From DAIDKA01 sp963708865 (GTDB lineage Bacteria; Pseudomonadota; Gammaproteobacteria; Steroidobacterales; Steroidobacteraceae): a stretch of DNA of 64,000 nucleotides. The translations under genes and the position numbers were made by a program. Positions 8,592 through 16,963 of the stretch are shown one piece after another (the stretch's first letter is position 1; each line of letters begins with the position of its first letter). The stretch covers positions 930,001-994,000 of the forward strand of contig CAVPUC010000008.1 in assembly GCA_963708865.1 (NCBI GenBank). Direction: 5' to 3'. The notes beneath the pieces are model-generated. The model did not search any database. It was not told where the DNA came from and saw only the letters and a program-made list of their open reading frames with translations.

Positions 8592-9529
8592 TCGGGCCCC
8601 AGCGGCACCAGAAAGTCCTGGGCGATGCGTTGCCCCAGATCCTGCAGCCGCTCCTGAAAGCTCTCCAGCAGCGCGGTAATGCCGTCGGCCGCCAGTTCGT
8701 CAAACAATCCGTAATGGAACTGCGCATGCAGTTCGCCCGCGCGCCGCAGCGTCTCGCCGGAGCGGCCGTTGGCCACGCGTTTCAGATCGCGCTGCAGCTC
8801 CGCCAGGCAGCGGTGCACGGCCTGCGGCACATCATCCCGCATCAGCAGCAGCTCCGTGACCTGCTTGGCCGTCACCTGTGCGCGGCAGATGCGTCGGTAG
8901 GTCTCAAAGGCAGACATGGAACGCAGCAGCACGGCCCATTCGCTGGCTTCCTCGTTCAGCCGCTCGCCATCCCCGCCCGGATCGCGCCAGCGCGCCTCCA
9001 GCATGCGGGCGGTGTTGTCGGCACGCTCAAGATAAGTCCCGATGCGGGTGAAGCACAATGCCTCATCGCGCTGCATGGTGCCGATGGTGACGCCGCGGGC
9101 CAGGTGCGAGCGATACTTGACCCATTCGAGGAAATCACGCCGTGCGGCCTCGGGCACCTCGGCACTGAAGCTGCGCGATTCTAGATACGTGGCGTTCACC
9201 GTTTCCCACAGTTCCGAGGGGATGGTGCCGCGCACGGCGCGTGCATTTTCCCGACACGCGCGGATGGAGGAGACGATACTCGCGGGGTTGGCGGTATCGA
9301 AGGCCAGAAAGTCGAACGCCAAACGCGGCGTCACCTCATCGTGCGCTTCATCGTAAGCTGCTTCGATGTCGAGCGAGACCAGGGTCGCGGTCCATCCCTG
9401 CAGCACGGCTTCGGGGGGCCGCGGCAAGAGGCTCAGGCGCGCGTGGGCATCGAGCATGCGGGCGGTGCTCTCGGCGCGCTCCTGATAGCGCGACATCCAA
9501 TACAGATGATCGGCGGTGCGACTGAGCAT
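8588..9529 (-). CDS. Alpha-E domain protein
   Basis: A 313-residue, mostly helical protein of the Alpha-E (DUF403) family. It starts with the family signature MLSRTADHLYWMSRYQERAE and continues with helical blocks such as RTGTYLERADNTARML (here RIGTYLERADNTARML). The family has no assigned catalytic activity. It is nearly always beside a circularly permuted ATP-grasp protein and a transglutaminase-like protein, an arrangement thought to serve a peptide-synthesis or protein-tagging pathway. Here it sits exactly between those two genes, with a single base separating it from the ATP-grasp stop. Confidence 0.88.
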   Translation of the reverse strand: MLSRTADHLYWMSRYQERAESTARMLDAHARLSLLPRPPEAVLQGWTATLVSLDIEAAYDEAHDEVTPRLAFDFLAFDTANPASIVSSIRACRENARAVRGTIPSELWETVNATYLESRSFSAEVPEAARRDFLEWVKYRSHLARGVTIGTMQRDEALCFTRIGTYLERADNTARMLEARWRDPGGDGERLNEEASEWAVLLRSMSAFETYRRICRAQVTAKQVTELLLMRDDVPQAVHRCLAELQRDLKRVANGRSGETLRRAGELHAQFHYGLFDELAADGITALLESFQERLQDLGQRIAQDFLVPLGPE

Positions 9530-9530
9530 G

Positions 9531-10991
9531 TCAGCTGCCCACGCCCGCCACGACCCATGTGTCCTTGGTGCCCCCGCCCTGGGAGGAGTTGACGATCAAT
9601 GATCCCTCCCGCAGCGCCACTCGGGTCAACCCCCCAGGCACGATCGTGATGTCCTTGCCGGAGAGCACGAAGGGGCGCAGGTCGATGTGCCGGGGCCCGA
9701 CGCCCGTGCTGCCGAAGGTGGGCGAGGTCGACAATGCCAGGGTCGGCTGCGCGATATAGCGTTCCGGGTAGGCCTTGATGCGACCGCGGAAATCCGCGAG
9801 CTCCGCCTGCGTGGCGGCAGGTCCGATGAGCATGCCGTAGCCGCCGGCGCCATGCACCTCCTTGACCACCAGCTTTGCCAGATTCGCCAGCACGTACTCC
9901 AGGTGATCAGGATTGCGTAGCACGAAGGTCTCGACGTTCTGGATGATGGCCTCCTCTCCTAGGTAGAACCTCACCATGTCCGGCACATACGGATAGATGG
10001 ATTTGTCGTCCGCGACGCCGGTGCCGATGGCATTGCAGATGGTGACATGTCCGGCGCGGTACGCCGTCAGGAGTCCCGGCACGCCCAGCATGGAGTCGGC
10101 GCGGAAGGCCAGGGGATCCAGGAAGTCGTCATCGACCCGCCGGTAGATCACATCGACACGCTGCGGGCCGCGCGTGGTGCGCATGTACAGCATGTCATCG
10201 CGCACGAACAGATCCTGGCCCTCGACCAGTTCCACGCCCATCTGCTGGGCCAGGAACGCATGTTCAAAATAGGCGCTGTTATGGGCGCCGGGGGTCAGTA
10301 CCACGACGGTGGGATCGGAGATGGCGTCCTGCGCGACGCTGCGCAGGTTGCCAAGCAGCACGTCCGGGTAGTGACCCACCGGCTCGATGGACTGCTGCGC
10401 GAACAGCTCCGGAAACAACCGCATCATCATGCGGCGGTTTTCGATCATGTAGGAGACACCGGAGGGCACACGCAGATTGTCCTCCAGTACCCGATACGAA
10501 CCATCGTGTGAGCGCACCACATCGACGCCCGCGATATGCGCGTAGATGCCGCCGGGCACATCGATGCCCTGCATCTCGGGGCGGTACTGCGCATTGCACA
10601 GGATGTGTTCGGCCGGGACGATCCCGGCTTTGAGAATATTCTGATCGTGATAGATGTCGTGGATGAAGGCATTGAGCGTGCGCACCCGCTGCTTGAGCCC
10701 CGCCTCGAGGACGCGCCACTCATGCTGCGGAATGATGCGTGGGATGATGTCGAAGGGAATCAGCCGCTCGGTGTCGCCGCCTTCGCCGTAGACCGCAAAG
10801 GTGATGCCCACGCGATGGAAAATCGCATCGGCCTCGGCGCGTTTGGCCGTCAGGACCTCGGCCGGCTGGGCGCCGAACCAGGACTGGTAGGGGCGGCAAT
10901 GGGGACGCGGCGCATGGTTCGCATCCAGCATTTCATCATAGGGCTTGGCGGGCTCGGACTCGTCGGCTTGGGAGGACGCAAACTTAAGCAT
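9531..10991 (-). CDS. Circularly permuted ATP-grasp type 2 protein
   Basis: First gene of the Anbu operon, 486 residues, belonging to the DUF404/DUF407 circularly permuted ATP-grasp family of predicted peptide ligases. Recognisable blocks are RVGITFAVYGEGGDTERLIPFDIIPRI near the N terminus, GIYAHIAGVDVVR, the YRVLEDNLRVPSGVSYMIENR glutamate/asparagine segment and VKEVHGAGGYGMLIGP in the nucleotide-binding lobe. The family is expected to use ATP to ligate amino acids, but no substrate is established. It is divergent from mutY with 47 bases between starts, where both promoters must lie. Confidence 0.9.
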   Translation of the reverse strand: MLKFASSQADESEPAKPYDEMLDANHAPRPHCRPYQSWFGAQPAEVLTAKRAEADAIFHRVGITFAVYGEGGDTERLIPFDIIPRIIPQHEWRVLEAGLKQRVRTLNAFIHDIYHDQNILKAGIVPAEHILCNAQYRPEMQGIDVPGGIYAHIAGVDVVRSHDGSYRVLEDNLRVPSGVSYMIENRRMMMRLFPELFAQQSIEPVGHYPDVLLGNLRSVAQDAISDPTVVVLTPGAHNSAYFEHAFLAQQMGVELVEGQDLFVRDDMLYMRTTRGPQRVDVIYRRVDDDFLDPLAFRADSMLGVPGLLTAYRAGHVTICNAIGTGVADDKSIYPYVPDMVRFYLGEEAIIQNVETFVLRNPDHLEYVLANLAKLVVKEVHGAGGYGMLIGPAATQAELADFRGRIKAYPERYIAQPTLALSTSPTFGSTGVGPRHIDLRPFVLSGKDITIVPGGLTRVALREGSLIVNSSQGGGTKDTWVVAGVGS

Positions 10992-11038
10992 ATCGGCGTG
11001 CGGGATAAAGCCTGATCAGCCAAGCGCTAAGATAGCGC

Positions 11039-12097
11039 ATGCACGAGACCTTGACTCCGGCAGAGCATTTTTCGAAGCCCCTGCTGGCCTGGCACGCCTG
11101 CCATGGTCGCCATGAGCTGCCCTGGCAGCTGGATCGCACGCCCTATCGGGTGTGGGTCTCCGAAATCATGCTGCAGCAGACGCAGGTGGCTACCGTGATC
11201 GGCTACTTCCAGCGCTTCATGGCGCGCTTTGCGGATCCGGCGGCGTTGTCGGCAGCCTCCGTGGACGAGGTGCTGCATCTTTGGACCGGGCTGGGCTATT
11301 ACGCCCGCGGCCGCAATCTGCACCGTGCCGCGATCCGCATTCGTGACGAGTTCGGCGGCGTCTTTCCGACCCGGTTCGCCGATGTCGAAGGCCTGCCGGG
11401 AATCGGGCGGTCGACCGCCGGGGCGATCCTGGCCCTGAGCCAAGGCCAGCGATTTGCCATCCTGGACGGCAACGTCCGGCGGGTGTTGAGTCGCTGGTTC
11501 GGCATCGATGGGGATCCGCTGGATCGCGACACGACCAAGCTGCTGTGGGAACGCGCCGAGCAGTGCACGCCGCACGATCATGTCGATACCTACACCCAGG
11601 CGATCATGGATCTGGGGGCGACGGTATGTACGCGTCGCAACCCCCGGTGCACCATCTGTCCGGTTGCCGCAGCCTGCGTGGCACGGCGGACCGGGCGGCA
11701 GCATGAACTGCCGACCCGCAAGGCGAGGCGCGCCCGCCCGGCGCGTCACACGCATATGGTGTTGGCCCTGCGACCCGATGGGAGCGTGTTCCTGCGCCAG
11801 CGACCCCCCGTGGGGATCTGGGGTGGCCTGTGGGCGGCACCCGCTTTTGATAGTGCCGAGGAGGCCAGGGGCTACGTGGATCAGAACCTGGGCGGTGAAG
11901 CGATCGAGCTTCCGGGAGTGCAGCACGCCTTTACCCATTTCGATCTCACGATCACCCCCTGGCTGGTACGCTGCCCGGGTCCGACGGCCGTCATGGATGC
12001 TCCCGACAGCCTTTGGTATAACGCGCGCCGGCCCGCCAGCGTCGGCCTGCCGGCGCCCATGAAAAGCCTGCTGGAACGCATTGAGAAGGAATCCTGA
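11039..12097 (+). CDS. mutY: A/G-specific adenine DNA glycosylase
   Basis: Removes adenine mispaired with 8-oxoguanine. The 352-residue enzyme has the catalytic Glu in WVSEIMLQQTQV, the helix-hairpin-helix LPGIGRSTAGAIL, the Asp in FAILDGNVRRVL, and a 4Fe-4S cluster formed by Cys197, Cys204, Cys207 and Cys213 (C-X6-C-X2-C-X5-C). The C-terminal third is the NUDIX-like domain (PPVGIWGGLWAAP, VQHAFTHFDL) that recognises 8-oxoguanine. It is followed without a gap by the Fe(2+)-trafficking protein gene, a common pairing in gammaproteobacteria. Confidence 0.96.
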   Translation: MHETLTPAEHFSKPLLAWHACHGRHELPWQLDRTPYRVWVSEIMLQQTQVATVIGYFQRFMARFADPAALSAASVDEVLHLWTGLGYYARGRNLHRAAIRIRDEFGGVFPTRFADVEGLPGIGRSTAGAILALSQGQRFAILDGNVRRVLSRWFGIDGDPLDRDTTKLLWERAEQCTPHDHVDTYTQAIMDLGATVCTRRNPRCTICPVAAACVARRTGRQHELPTRKARRARPARHTHMVLALRPDGSVFLRQRPPVGIWGGLWAAPAFDSAEEARGYVDQNLGGEAIELPGVQHAFTHFDLTITPWLVRCPGPTAVMDAPDSLWYNARRPASVGLPAPMKSLLERIEKES

Positions 12098-12376
12098 ATG
12101 GCCCGCATGGTCCAATGTGTTTACCTGAAGCGCGAGGCCCCCGGCCTTGAGCGCGTCCCCTATCCCGGCCCCCTCGGCCAGCGCCTGTTCGAGGGCGTCT
12201 CCAAGGAAGCCTGGTCGAAGTGGCTGTCACATCAGACCATGCTAATGAATGAGTACCGGCTGACGCCCGTTGACCCCAAGGCCCGCAAGTTCCTCGAAGC
12301 GGAGATGGAGAAGTTCTTTTTTGGCGCGGGGTCCAGCAAGCCGGAGGGGTACCAGCCGCCCGCGGCCAGCTCCTAG
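12098..12376 (+). CDS. yggX: Probable Fe(2+)-trafficking protein
   Basis: A 92-residue cytosolic protein implicated in iron handling and protection of Fe-S clusters from oxidation. It has the family's N-terminal RMVQCVYLKREAPGLE, with the conserved Cys, followed by PYPGPLGQRLFEGVSKEAW and WLSHQTMLMNEYRL. The C-terminal part ends in a short proline/serine tail. The ATG directly follows the mutY stop, so the two are co-translated, which fits a shared link to the MutY iron-sulfur cluster. Confidence 0.95.
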   Translation: MARMVQCVYLKREAPGLERVPYPGPLGQRLFEGVSKEAWSKWLSHQTMLMNEYRLTPVDPKARKFLEAEMEKFFFGAGSSKPEGYQPPAASS

Positions 12377-12417
12377 CGTCTGCCGGCAAGAATCAATGAC
12401 TTAGCTCGAGCGCGCGC

Positions 12418-12447
12418 TTGACGGCCCGCCCGCCGGGCCGGTTTAAT
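12418..12447 (+). promoter_or_regulatory. Likely sigma-70 promoter of tRNA-Phe
   Basis: A -35 box TTGACG at 12418-12423 and a -10 box TTTAAT at 12442-12447 are separated by 18 bases. A GC-rich stretch follows the -10 box, typical of stringently controlled stable-RNA promoters. The predicted transcription start falls about 12 bases before the mature tRNA. This is read from the sequence only. Confidence 0.6.
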
Positions 12448-12466
12448 ACGCGCCCTTCTCGAAGGC

Positions 12467-12542
12467 GGCCAGGTAGCTCAGTTGGTAGAGCAGCGGATTG
12501 AAAATCCGCGTGTCGGTGGTTCAATTCCACCCCTGGCCACCA
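12467..12542 (+). tRNA. tRNA-Phe (GAA)
   Basis: A 76-base tRNA. The acceptor stem GGCCAGG (12467-12473) pairs with CCTGGCC (12532-12538), and the terminal ACCA is encoded. The anticodon stem GCGGA/TCCGC (12493-12497 and 12505-12509) encloses a seven-base loop with anticodon GAA at 12500-12502. The D-loop AGCTCAGTTGGTAGAG and T-arm GTTCAATTC are canonical. It stands between the core gene block on the left and a more accessory-looking region on the right, a position often used by integrating elements, but no integrase is visible. Confidence 0.97.
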
Positions 12543-12671
12543 ATTATCATAACCGTTTGATTATATTGAGTTGTCGCCAAGGTCTCTGGCGCCAGCCAAG
12601 GCGCCGCATACCCAGACCCGGGACATGGCTGGATTGCCGATCAGGCCGCAACGCATGATGCATCGTAGCGG

Positions 12672-13805
12672 TCATTTGCCAATCGCCTCTCGACCGGGAA
12701 GCGTGAATCGGAATGTTGAACCGACACCCAGCTCGCTCTCCACAGTCACCGTTCCGTTGTGAGCCTCGACGAACGTCTTCACGATCGCCAGACCAAGCCC
12801 CAAACCGCCGTTCTTCTCAGGATCAGTCTGGTCCTTGTCGAATACGGTTCGGCAGCGCTCCGGTGATATTCCCGCTCCGTTGTCGCGCACGAAGCACTCG
12901 ACCGCACCGTCCTCGCCGATCTTGCGTGCGCCGATGTGGATCTCGCCGCGCGGTGTATAGGTGATCGCATTGGCAATCAAATTCTGCAAAACGCGTCTGA
13001 CCAGACTGGCGTCGGCGTAGGCGGCGCAATCTTCGGGTACGCTGTTGATCAGTTGCGTGGTGCCTGTTTCGGCGACCGGATGCAGATCATGAATGAGGCT
13101 TTCCACTACCGGCCACAGATCAAACTCTCGGCGCTGCAACTTCACGCCAACCTCGGTTTCGATGTTCGTGTTTTCCTCGATAACCTTGCCGACCAGGGCC
13201 TCCAGGTGCAGCACGTTTCGCTTCAGAGCCGTCCACATTTGCGTGACCTGGGGCGTTTCCGCACGCTCCCGCGCGAGCAGCGTTTGCAGAACCCGTGAGG
13301 CAAGCGAAATAGCGCTAAGCGGGGTGCGCAGGTCATGGGCCACGAACGCCAAGTACTCCTCCCGCCGTTGCCTGATCTCCAATGCCTTCTCGGCAGCGAA
13401 CGACCGCACGGCCGCACCGATTGCGCCATCCAGAACGCGGTTGAGCACATGAAATGCGCTCCCTTGCATTCTCAAGCCGTTCCGATCGGCCAAGTCATGG
13501 ATGCAGTCTCGCAGGATGTTGTACTCAGCGACGACCTCTTCTATATCGAAGGCGTCCTTGACCCGCTGCAATCCATGGGCAGGCGGAGTGCCGAATTGAA
13601 CAACCCGGGCGATTGTCTCATCTGAACGCGCCCGAAGCGCTACGGCAATTTCCGTCAGCAGATTGGGAATGTGATCGTTAAGTACCATGACGCCGAGATG
13701 GCGCGCCGCGGGAAGCTCCCGGACTTGTGTCCGCCATCTGGCCAGTAAGGCCTCACCCTCGTCTTCAATGAGCTGTGCAAGTTTGTCGAGAACGTCCGTG
13801 GCCAT
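12672..13805 (-). CDS. Soluble sensor histidine kinase with RsbRD-like N-terminal domain
   Basis: A 377-residue kinase without membrane segments. The N-terminal 130 residues are helical (EGEALLARWRTQVRELP, DAFDIEEVVAEYNILRDCI) and resemble the RsbRD_N-type input domain of cytosolic kinases. The HisKA domain has phospho-acceptor His157 in FVAHDLRTPLSA. The HATPase_c part has N-box VLQNLIANAITY, G1 DNGAGIS and G2 GLGLGLAIV. The ATG at 13805 is preceded by GGAGAG on the coding strand. No response regulator lies nearby, so it is an orphan kinase. Its relation to the ATP synthase operon beyond the repeat region is unknown. Confidence 0.88.
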   Translation of the reverse strand: MATDVLDKLAQLIEDEGEALLARWRTQVRELPAARHLGVMVLNDHIPNLLTEIAVALRARSDETIARVVQFGTPPAHGLQRVKDAFDIEEVVAEYNILRDCIHDLADRNGLRMQGSAFHVLNRVLDGAIGAAVRSFAAEKALEIRQRREEYLAFVAHDLRTPLSAISLASRVLQTLLARERAETPQVTQMWTALKRNVLHLEALVGKVIEENTNIETEVGVKLQRREFDLWPVVESLIHDLHPVAETGTTQLINSVPEDCAAYADASLVRRVLQNLIANAITYTPRGEIHIGARKIGEDGAVECFVRDNGAGISPERCRTVFDKDQTDPEKNGGLGLGLAIVKTFVEAHNGTVTVESELGVGSTFRFTLPGREAIGK

Positions 13806-14118
13806 CTACTCTCCTGTTATTGCTCTCGCCCGATAACCGATCGCCCGCCAAAGCGAATCATTTCGTCCTTCTTCTATCGTCGCAGGACTCATGATGGCGA
13901 CAATCGAAAATCACGAATACTCCGGCAAAGGCGGCCGCGCCGGCATGTTCAATCGGCAATGTGTGCTCACGTCGCGCCAAAGGAATGGCGACTGCGCCAC
14001 CGCGACAGCCATGCCACAACTATACGCGCCTCCCGCAATGGAAAACCGCTGAAAAAGGCCCGCATTTAATGTTAGAGCCAACCGTGGATCGTCCTCGAGG
14101 CTGCCGACCGGGGGCTGG

Positions 14119-14140
14119 GCCGGGCGGTCGCCGGGCGGTC
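14119..14140. repeat. 11-base perfect tandem duplication
   Basis: The unit GCCGGGCGGTC occurs twice in tandem at 14119-14129 and 14130-14140, followed by the first four bases of a third copy. It is a short GC-rich duplication in non-coding DNA, probably from slippage. Confidence 0.8.
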
Positions 14141-14463
14141 GCCGCTCACTGATATGGCTAAGCGGCTGGCAGGCTTTTCTCGCCCGTCGGATACGGGTTG
14201 ATTTGAATGCGTTGTATGACCTGCCGGGCTCTTCGGCGACATCGATCTGACCTTTCAGTCTCTGGCCAGGCGAACCCGACGCGGAGGGCAGCGACCAGGA
14301 GTGCGATCGCGCCCTGGTGAGACAGTTGAAGGCACGGCGCCGCAAGTTGCAGGCTCGAGCCCTGCGAGTCGGGAAAAAGTTGTACCGGCACTCCGCCAAA
14401 CGCGTGCAAGCCAAGACGGCGCGAAAACTGATCGCGCTGGGAGCGGGTGTCTGATGCCGGACC

Positions 14464-14543
14464 TTGGCAGCGAGCCGCGATGCCATCGACGACGTCCTCT
14501 CGTTGGCAGCGAGCCGCGATGCCATCGACGACGTCCTCTCGTT
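14464..14543. repeat. 39-base perfect tandem duplication
   Basis: A 39-base unit starting TTGGCAGCGAGCCGCGATGC occurs twice back to back, at 14464-14502 and 14503-14541, with two further matching bases. Both copies contain the palindrome-like TCGACGACG. It ends 28 bases before the atpG stop on the other strand, so it lies just downstream of the ATP synthase operon. It does not look like a CRISPR array: there are only two adjacent copies and no spacer. Confidence 0.9.
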
Positions 14544-14570
14544 ATAGGGCGCAGTATTCGGCCTGCTGGG

Positions 14571-15443
14571 TCAGGCCAGCGCGTTGAACCCTGCCATGAC
14601 GTCGAAGAGTTCTTCATCGATTGAGCTTTGCCGCAGGCGGTTAAGCGACTGCCGCAAATCGTCCGAGACGCTGTCGATGTTGTCTTCCGCGCGCTGCATG
14701 GCCTCGAGGCGGCTGGCATTCTCACTGGCCAGGGATTCGGCGCATGCCCGGTACAACGAAATGAACAACTGCTCGTGAACCAAGGCGCTCAAACTCGTGG
14801 CGCGGTCTCCCAGCAGCTGCGCAGGTTGCGCGTTGGGCCAGGGTATTTTCCTGATGCGCCGATACCAGGCTGCGTCCAACGGTAGCAGGCGCTGGCTCGT
14901 CACCTCGTAGCGTGCGGCTGCGCGCGGCGAGTTGTGAAAGACGAGGATTTCGCTGCATCGTTGACCGGCCGTATAGCCCTCGATTTCGATCTGCAGCTTG
15001 GTCACGAGTGCGGTGATCGCCGCGACCGAACTTGGCACTGTGAATGGCTTGCGTACGGTCAGGCCTGCCGCCTCTAACGACGGGCACACGCGTTCGCCGA
15101 CCGCCCAGACGGTTTTGGGCCCGGGAAGTCTGCCCAATGTTTCACCGGCGAGCTGTCCGATAATCTCGTTGAAGCGTCCGACCAATCCTTGATCCGTACC
15201 AAACACCAACACACCTGTCGGTTTATCCACGGCGGTGCTCGGCCCCGTGATAACCGGATGTCGGTCGTCCAAACACAGTCGCAGGGCAAGCTCGACCGAT
15301 CGCTGATAGTGGCTGAGTGCGTCGACGGCCTTCTCATATTCCACGATAGACGAGGCCGAAATCGCCTTCATCGCGCGCACCACCGAACCGAGTTGTTCGG
15401 CGCCACTGAGCTTGCGGCGCAAGCTGTCGAGCGAATCGCTCAC
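14571..15443 (-). CDS. atpG: N-type ATP synthase gamma subunit
   Basis: Central rotor shaft subunit of F1, 290 residues, last gene of the atpDCQRBEFAG operon. The N-terminal coiled-coil helix (LGSVVRAMKAISASSI), the Rossmann-like middle beginning VLVFGTDQGLVGRFNE, and the C-terminal helix (RLEAMQRAEDNI...RQSSIDEELFDVMAGFNAL) are all present. It is more divergent than housekeeping gamma subunits, as is usual for the N-type enzyme. ATG 15443 overlaps the atpA stop by four bases. The frame is unbroken. Confidence 0.9.
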   Translation of the reverse strand: MSDSLDSLRRKLSGAEQLGSVVRAMKAISASSIVEYEKAVDALSHYQRSVELALRLCLDDRHPVITGPSTAVDKPTGVLVFGTDQGLVGRFNEIIGQLAGETLGRLPGPKTVWAVGERVCPSLEAAGLTVRKPFTVPSSVAAITALVTKLQIEIEGYTAGQRCSEILVFHNSPRAAARYEVTSQRLLPLDAAWYRRIRKIPWPNAQPAQLLGDRATSLSALVHEQLFISLYRACAESLASENASRLEAMQRAEDNIDSVSDDLRQSLNRLRQSSIDEELFDVMAGFNALA

Positions 15444-16963
15444 TGCTTGAACGGCGCAAGAGCAGCCATCACGGTCTGCGTTACCGCGGCACTGTCGGCC
15501 GCGGCCAGCTCTGCGTCGACCAGGCAGCCTTGGCGCAGGTTCTCGGGCAACAGTCCGACCGCCGCACGCAACGCTGTTTCGGCGGCAGCGATGCGCTCAA
15601 GCGGAATCGAGTCCAGAAGGCCGCCGGTCAAGGCACGCAGCAGCACGATCTGTTCGAGGACCGCAACGGCCGAGAATTGCGGTTGTCCGAGACACGCGCG
15701 GATCCGTTGACCGTGACCGATCAGCTGCCGGGTGTGCTCATCGAGTCGCGTGCCGAAACGCGAAAAGGCCTCTAGCTCCTCGAACTGGGAATACGCCAGC
15801 TTCAGTTTGCCGGCGATCGCGCGATAGGGCGCTCGCTGCGCAGCACTTCCAACCCGGGAGACTGATCTGGCGACATCGACCGCCGGCAGGATTCCAAGCT
15901 CGAACAAGGTCGGCGAGAGGTAGAGCTGGCCATCAGTGATGGAAATCAGGTTGGTGGGAATATAGGCGGCGATGTCCTGGGCTTCGGTCTCGATAATCGG
16001 CAGGGCGGTGAGGGAGCCACCGCCGAGTTCCCTGCGCAGGTGTGTGGAACGCTCCAACAGACGCGAATGAACGTAGAAAATGTCGCCCGGAAACGCCTCT
16101 CTGCCCGGAGGCCGGCGCAGCAGTAACGATATTTCGCGATATGCGCGCGCGTGTTGTGTGAGGTCGTCGTAGACGACCAGCACGTCGCGGCCGGCCTCCA
16201 TGAAGTACTCGGCGATACTGGTGGCCGCATAGGGAGCAACATAGGTCAGCCCCGGAGCATCGCTGCCGGCGCTCACCATGACGATGGTGTAAGGCATTGC
16301 GCCGTGGGCTCGCAGATCCGCCACCACCTTTGCTACGGCGGAGGCACGTTGGCCCATGGCGACGTAAATGCAGATGACGTTCTCAAGGCGCTGGTTGAGA
16401 ATGGTGTCGAGGGCAATCGCGGTCTTTCCCGTCTGGCGATCCCCCAGGATCAGCTCGCGCTGACCGCGTCCGATCGGAACCAGCGCATCGATCACCTTGA
16501 TCCCCGTCTGCAGCGGCACCGTCACCGGTGAGCGATCCATAATCGGCTTGGCGTCACGCTCGATGGGTAGGCGCTGCGGACAGGCCGGCGCCCCGAGCTC
16601 ATCGAGCGGGCGGCCGAGCGGATCGATGACGCGCCCGAGAAGCGCTTCGCCGACGCCCACATCCATGACCCGACCCGTCCGAGTGACTTCATCGCCTGCC
16701 TGCAGCTGCGCGTAATCCCCCAGCAGTACGACTCCGATTTCATCCTCGTCCATGTTGAACGCGATGCCCGACAGTCCGCCCGGAAACTGGATGAGCTCTT
16801 CAAATCCCGCCCCCGGCAATCCGCAAACCGTGGCAATACCCATCGAGACCGACGTAATGCTGCCTATCTCACGGGGCGAAAGCTTCGGTACAAAGGCTTC
16901 GCGCGCTCGTCTTAGGCTGCTGAACGCACGGTCGAGATCGGGAAGCAGCGTATCAGTGGGCAC
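15440..16963 (-). CDS. atpA: N-type ATP synthase alpha subunit
   Basis: Non-catalytic nucleotide-binding F1 subunit, 507 residues. It has the Walker A motif GDRQTGKTAIALD, the MGQRASAVAKV segment, the DVLVVYDDLTQHARAYREISLLLRRPPGREAFPGD block in recognisable form, and the arginine-finger signature SVSRVGSAAQ. The start is GTG 16963, lying inside the last 11 bases of atpF, which supports tight coupling. The frame is intact and full length. Alpha is shorter at the C terminus than many housekeeping homologues, consistent with the N-type family. Confidence 0.94.
   Translation of the reverse strand: MPTDTLLPDLDRAFSSLRRAREAFVPKLSPREIGSITSVSMGIATVCGLPGAGFEELIQFPGGLSGIAFNMDEDEIGVVLLGDYAQLQAGDEVTRTGRVMDVGVGEALLGRVIDPLGRPLDELGAPACPQRLPIERDAKPIMDRSPVTVPLQTGIKVIDALVPIGRGQRELILGDRQTGKTAIALDTILNQRLENVICIYVAMGQRASAVAKVVADLRAHGAMPYTIVMVSAGSDAPGLTYVAPYAATSIAEYFMEAGRDVLVVYDDLTQHARAYREISLLLRRPPGREAFPGDIFYVHSRLLERSTHLRRELGGGSLTALPIIETEAQDIAAYIPTNLISITDGQLYLSPTLFELGILPAVDVARSVSRVGSAAQRAPYRAIAGKLKLAYSQFEELEAFSRFGTRLDEHTRQLIGHGQRIRACLGQPQFSAVAVLEQIVLLRALTGGLLDSIPLERIAAAETALRAAVGLLPENLRQGCLVDAELAAADSAAVTQTVMAALAPFKQ

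Larger units (their letters stand above)
13806..14570. other. Gene-free stretch of about 765 bases with small tandem repeats
   Basis: No convincing gene lies between the soluble kinase and atpG. The open frames on both strands are short, Arg/Pro/Ser-rich and resemble chance frames in GC-rich DNA. A basic, helix-prone frame on the plus strand from about 14251 to its TGA at 14451-14453 contains RRRKLQARALRVGKKLY; it could be the tail of a decayed gene but I cannot name it. The stretch also holds an 11-base and a 39-base tandem duplication, listed separately. Confidence 0.55.

Noticed and set aside
13911..14525. Open frame of 204 codons on the minus strand in the gene-free stretch
   Set aside because: Composition is Arg/Ser/Pro-rich, the start lies in the 39-base repeat, and no motif is recognised; it looks like a chance frame.
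14464..14543. Possible minimal CRISPR array
   Set aside because: Two copies abut directly with no spacer and there are no cas genes, so this is a simple tandem duplication.
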